Assembly: GCA_022360375.1 (NCBI GenBank)
Contig: JAKSCW010000170.1
Location: forward strand, 1-7,898
Direction of reading: 5' to 3'
DNA from: Balneolales bacterium
GTDB lineage: Bacteria; Bacteroidota; Rhodothermia; Balneolales; Balneolaceae
Length of the DNA: 7,898 bases
The notes beneath the pieces were generated by a model. It ran no database searches. It was not told the origin of the DNA and saw only the letters and a list, made by a program, of their open reading frames with translations. This document shows, piece after piece, positions 7,296 to 7,898 of the stretch. Position 1 is the stretch's first letter. The number at the start of each line of letters is the position of its first letter. A program made the position numbers and the translations under genes.

Positions 7296-7308
7296 AGATT
7301 TTCTGTAA
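7296..7308. promoter_or_regulatory. Candidate operator, copy 1 (AGATTTTCTGTAA)
   Basis: This 13-base sequence is repeated exactly at 7391-7403. This copy begins 10 bases upstream of the regulator's start codon, inside its leader, and lacks the second half of the dyad seen in copy 2. It is a candidate site for the XRE protein, which could block transcription or translation of its own operon. Confidence 0.4.
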
Positions 7309-7332
7309 GCAATATCGGATAAAATTAAAAAA

Positions 7333-7364
7333 TGTATACTGAATCTATAAAAATATTTGGCAAA
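7333..7364 (-). promoter_or_regulatory. Possible promoter of the XRE-NurA-HerA operon
   Basis: On the minus strand a TATACAT box (7333-7339) lies 47 bases upstream of the regulator start codon. A TTGCCA box (7359-7364) lies 19 bases further upstream. The spacing is slightly long for a sigma-70 promoter. A Bacteroidota-type reading (T-A-C-A-T-T-T-T as the -7 element) is also possible, but its -33 partner is not well placed. Confidence 0.3.
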
Positions 7365-7365
7365 T

Positions 7366-7394
7366 TGAAATCAATCCTTTAAACTTGTATAGAT
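7366..7394 (+). promoter_or_regulatory. Sigma-70-like promoter for the divergent small gene
   Basis: TTGAAA (7366-7371) is followed after 16 bases by TATAGAT (7388-7394), which gives a start about 30 bases before the ATG at 7433. The -10 box overlaps the second candidate operator, so binding there would be expected to repress this promoter. Confidence 0.45.
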
Positions 7395-7406
7395 TTTCTG
7401 TAATCT
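7391..7406. promoter_or_regulatory. Candidate operator, copy 2, with dyad (AGATTTTCTGTAATCT)
   Basis: This copy contains the 13-base repeat shared with 7296-7308 and extends to an inverted repeat, AGATT-N6-AATCT, a size usual for a dimeric XRE-family repressor. It overlaps the -10 box of the plus-strand promoter. Confidence 0.45.
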
Positions 7407-7432
7407 TTTATGTATTAAACTAAAAATATGTC

Positions 7433-7630
7433 ATGAGAAGATATACCAAAGCCGATTTAGAGCAAATTGTTTCAGTTCAATTGGAAAACCTCAATGCCAT
7501 GCATGACCTTCTCAGCATCATGAAGCATCAAAACGAACTTTTAGAAAAAGCCAATAAGAAATTAAAAGATGAAGTTTCGGATTTCAAACAGAAGATGTAC
7601 CCCAAGCTACCGAGACGGCAGAGCAAATAG
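7433..7630 (+). CDS. Small helical (coiled-coil-like) protein of unknown function
   Basis: A 65-residue frame, MRRYTKADLEQIVSVQLENL onward, that I do not recognise. Residues 6-54 look like one long amphipathic helix with spaced Leu, Ile, Val and Met residues and many charged ones. The end is basic and Pro-containing (YPKLPRRQSK). There is no signal peptide or membrane segment. It is divergent from the operon, follows a plausible promoter with an overlapping operator, and uses codons like those of its neighbours. A small coiled-coil partner, antitoxin-like protein or structural tail would all fit. Length and composition alone cannot exclude a spurious frame, but the promoter makes a real gene more likely. 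Confidence 0.55.
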   Translation: MRRYTKADLEQIVSVQLENLNAMHDLLSIMKHQNELLEKANKKLKDEVSDFKQKMYPKLPRRQSK

Positions 7631-7703
7631 TCAGGAAAAACAAATGCTCAAAGGGTGTGTTTTTTCTGGCTTTTGCGAGCGGGTTGGAAAAGAAGCGTTG
7701 AAG

Positions 7704-7750
7704 GCTTTACTCTTTGGCTGCCCAAGTATTGGGTGGTCAATGTGTAAAGC
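7704..7750 (+). other. Long imperfect hairpin downstream of the small gene
   Basis: GCTTTAC (7704-7710) pairs with GTAAAGC (7744-7750), and CCCAA (7721-7725) pairs with TTGGG (7729-7733) around a GTA loop. The ten bases between them on each side also pair, with two T-T mismatches and three G-T pairs. The G-T pairs favour a plus-strand RNA fold. No T-tract follows, so it is not a classic terminator. It may be a 3' mRNA structure, a small structured RNA or a single-strand recombination site. Confidence 0.5.
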
Positions 7751-7777
7751 AGGGTAGACCAAAAAAGGGAAGGAAAA

Positions 7778-7898
7778 AGGAAAACTAAAAAGTGGAGCGC
7801 AATTCACACGAAATGAACAGTAATTCACAATTGAGCAAGGCTATTCACATTTTCGGACGATTCCATCATCCGATGGACGTTCTGCGAACGAATCTTTC
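7778..7898 (-). repeat. Right copy of the perfect 121-bp inverted repeat
   Basis: This is the exact reverse complement of 184-304. It reaches the last base of the window, so its outer boundary is not visible. The inner boundary is sharp: inside the copy the sequence is AGGAAAACT, while further inward the purine-rich run at 7761-7777 has no counterpart on the left. Confidence 0.95.

Noticed and set aside
7569..7828. Overlapping open frames on both strands at the right end (7569-7757 plus, 7631-7828 minus)
   Set aside because: Each crosses the 47-nt hairpin, the minus one enters the inverted repeat, and the products look non-protein-like.
184..7898. Classical insertion sequence or Tn7-like transposon with these inverted repeats as ends
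   Set aside because: No transposase, recombinase or target-site duplication is visible, and Tn7-like ends are not perfect 121-bp copies of each other.
1..7898. CRISPR array, tRNA or rRNA gene
   Set aside because: I saw no regularly spaced identical repeats with unique spacers, no cloverleaf and no rRNA-like sequence on either strand.

Overview
The window looks like an accessory (defence-island or genomic-island type) segment from a moderately AT-rich bacterium. Near-absent Shine-Dalgarno sequences, AT-rich intergenic DNA and the gene families present would fit Bacteroidota or a relative such as Balneolota. No universal marker gene is present, so this is only a guess.

Layout: position 184-304 and position 7778-7898 are two perfect inverted copies of a 121-bp sequence, and the right copy runs off the window edge. 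Outside the left copy (1-183) is hairpin-rich, gene-free DNA. Inside it (305-454) lie a bidirectional terminator-like hairpin and a 12-bp perfect palindrome. Next comes a frameshifted remnant of a winged-helix gene (455-696, minus). The rest is one long minus-strand operon reading right to left from about 7286 to 684. Its genes are a small XRE-type regulator, a NurA-like nuclease, a HerA-type hexameric ATPase, a class I methyltransferase-like protein with an N-terminal Myb/SANT-like domain, a DUF5131 (phage Gp37/Gp68, three-Cys motif) protein, and an AlbA_2/RecG-like ATP-binding protein. Gaps are 19, 4, 2 and 10 bp, then a 17-bp overlap. A small helical protein gene (7433-7630, plus) diverges from the regulator, and the shared intergenic region carries a repeated candidate operator. 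A 47-nt hairpin follows the small gene.

How they may work together: HerA and NurA are known partners, a DNA-translocating ring and a nuclease. DUF5131 proteins are commonly found next to methyltransferase-like 'three-Cys-motif partner' (TcmP) proteins, and the methyltransferase-like gene here sits in that position. I infer that the operon couples a nucleic-acid modification or sensing pair to a HerA-NurA effector, kept in check by the XRE protein. That would be a plausible anti-phage or anti-plasmid system, and I cannot match it to a named system. The flanking inverted repeats and the gene remnant suggest that the block was acquired as a unit. All functional statements rest on motif recognition by eye.
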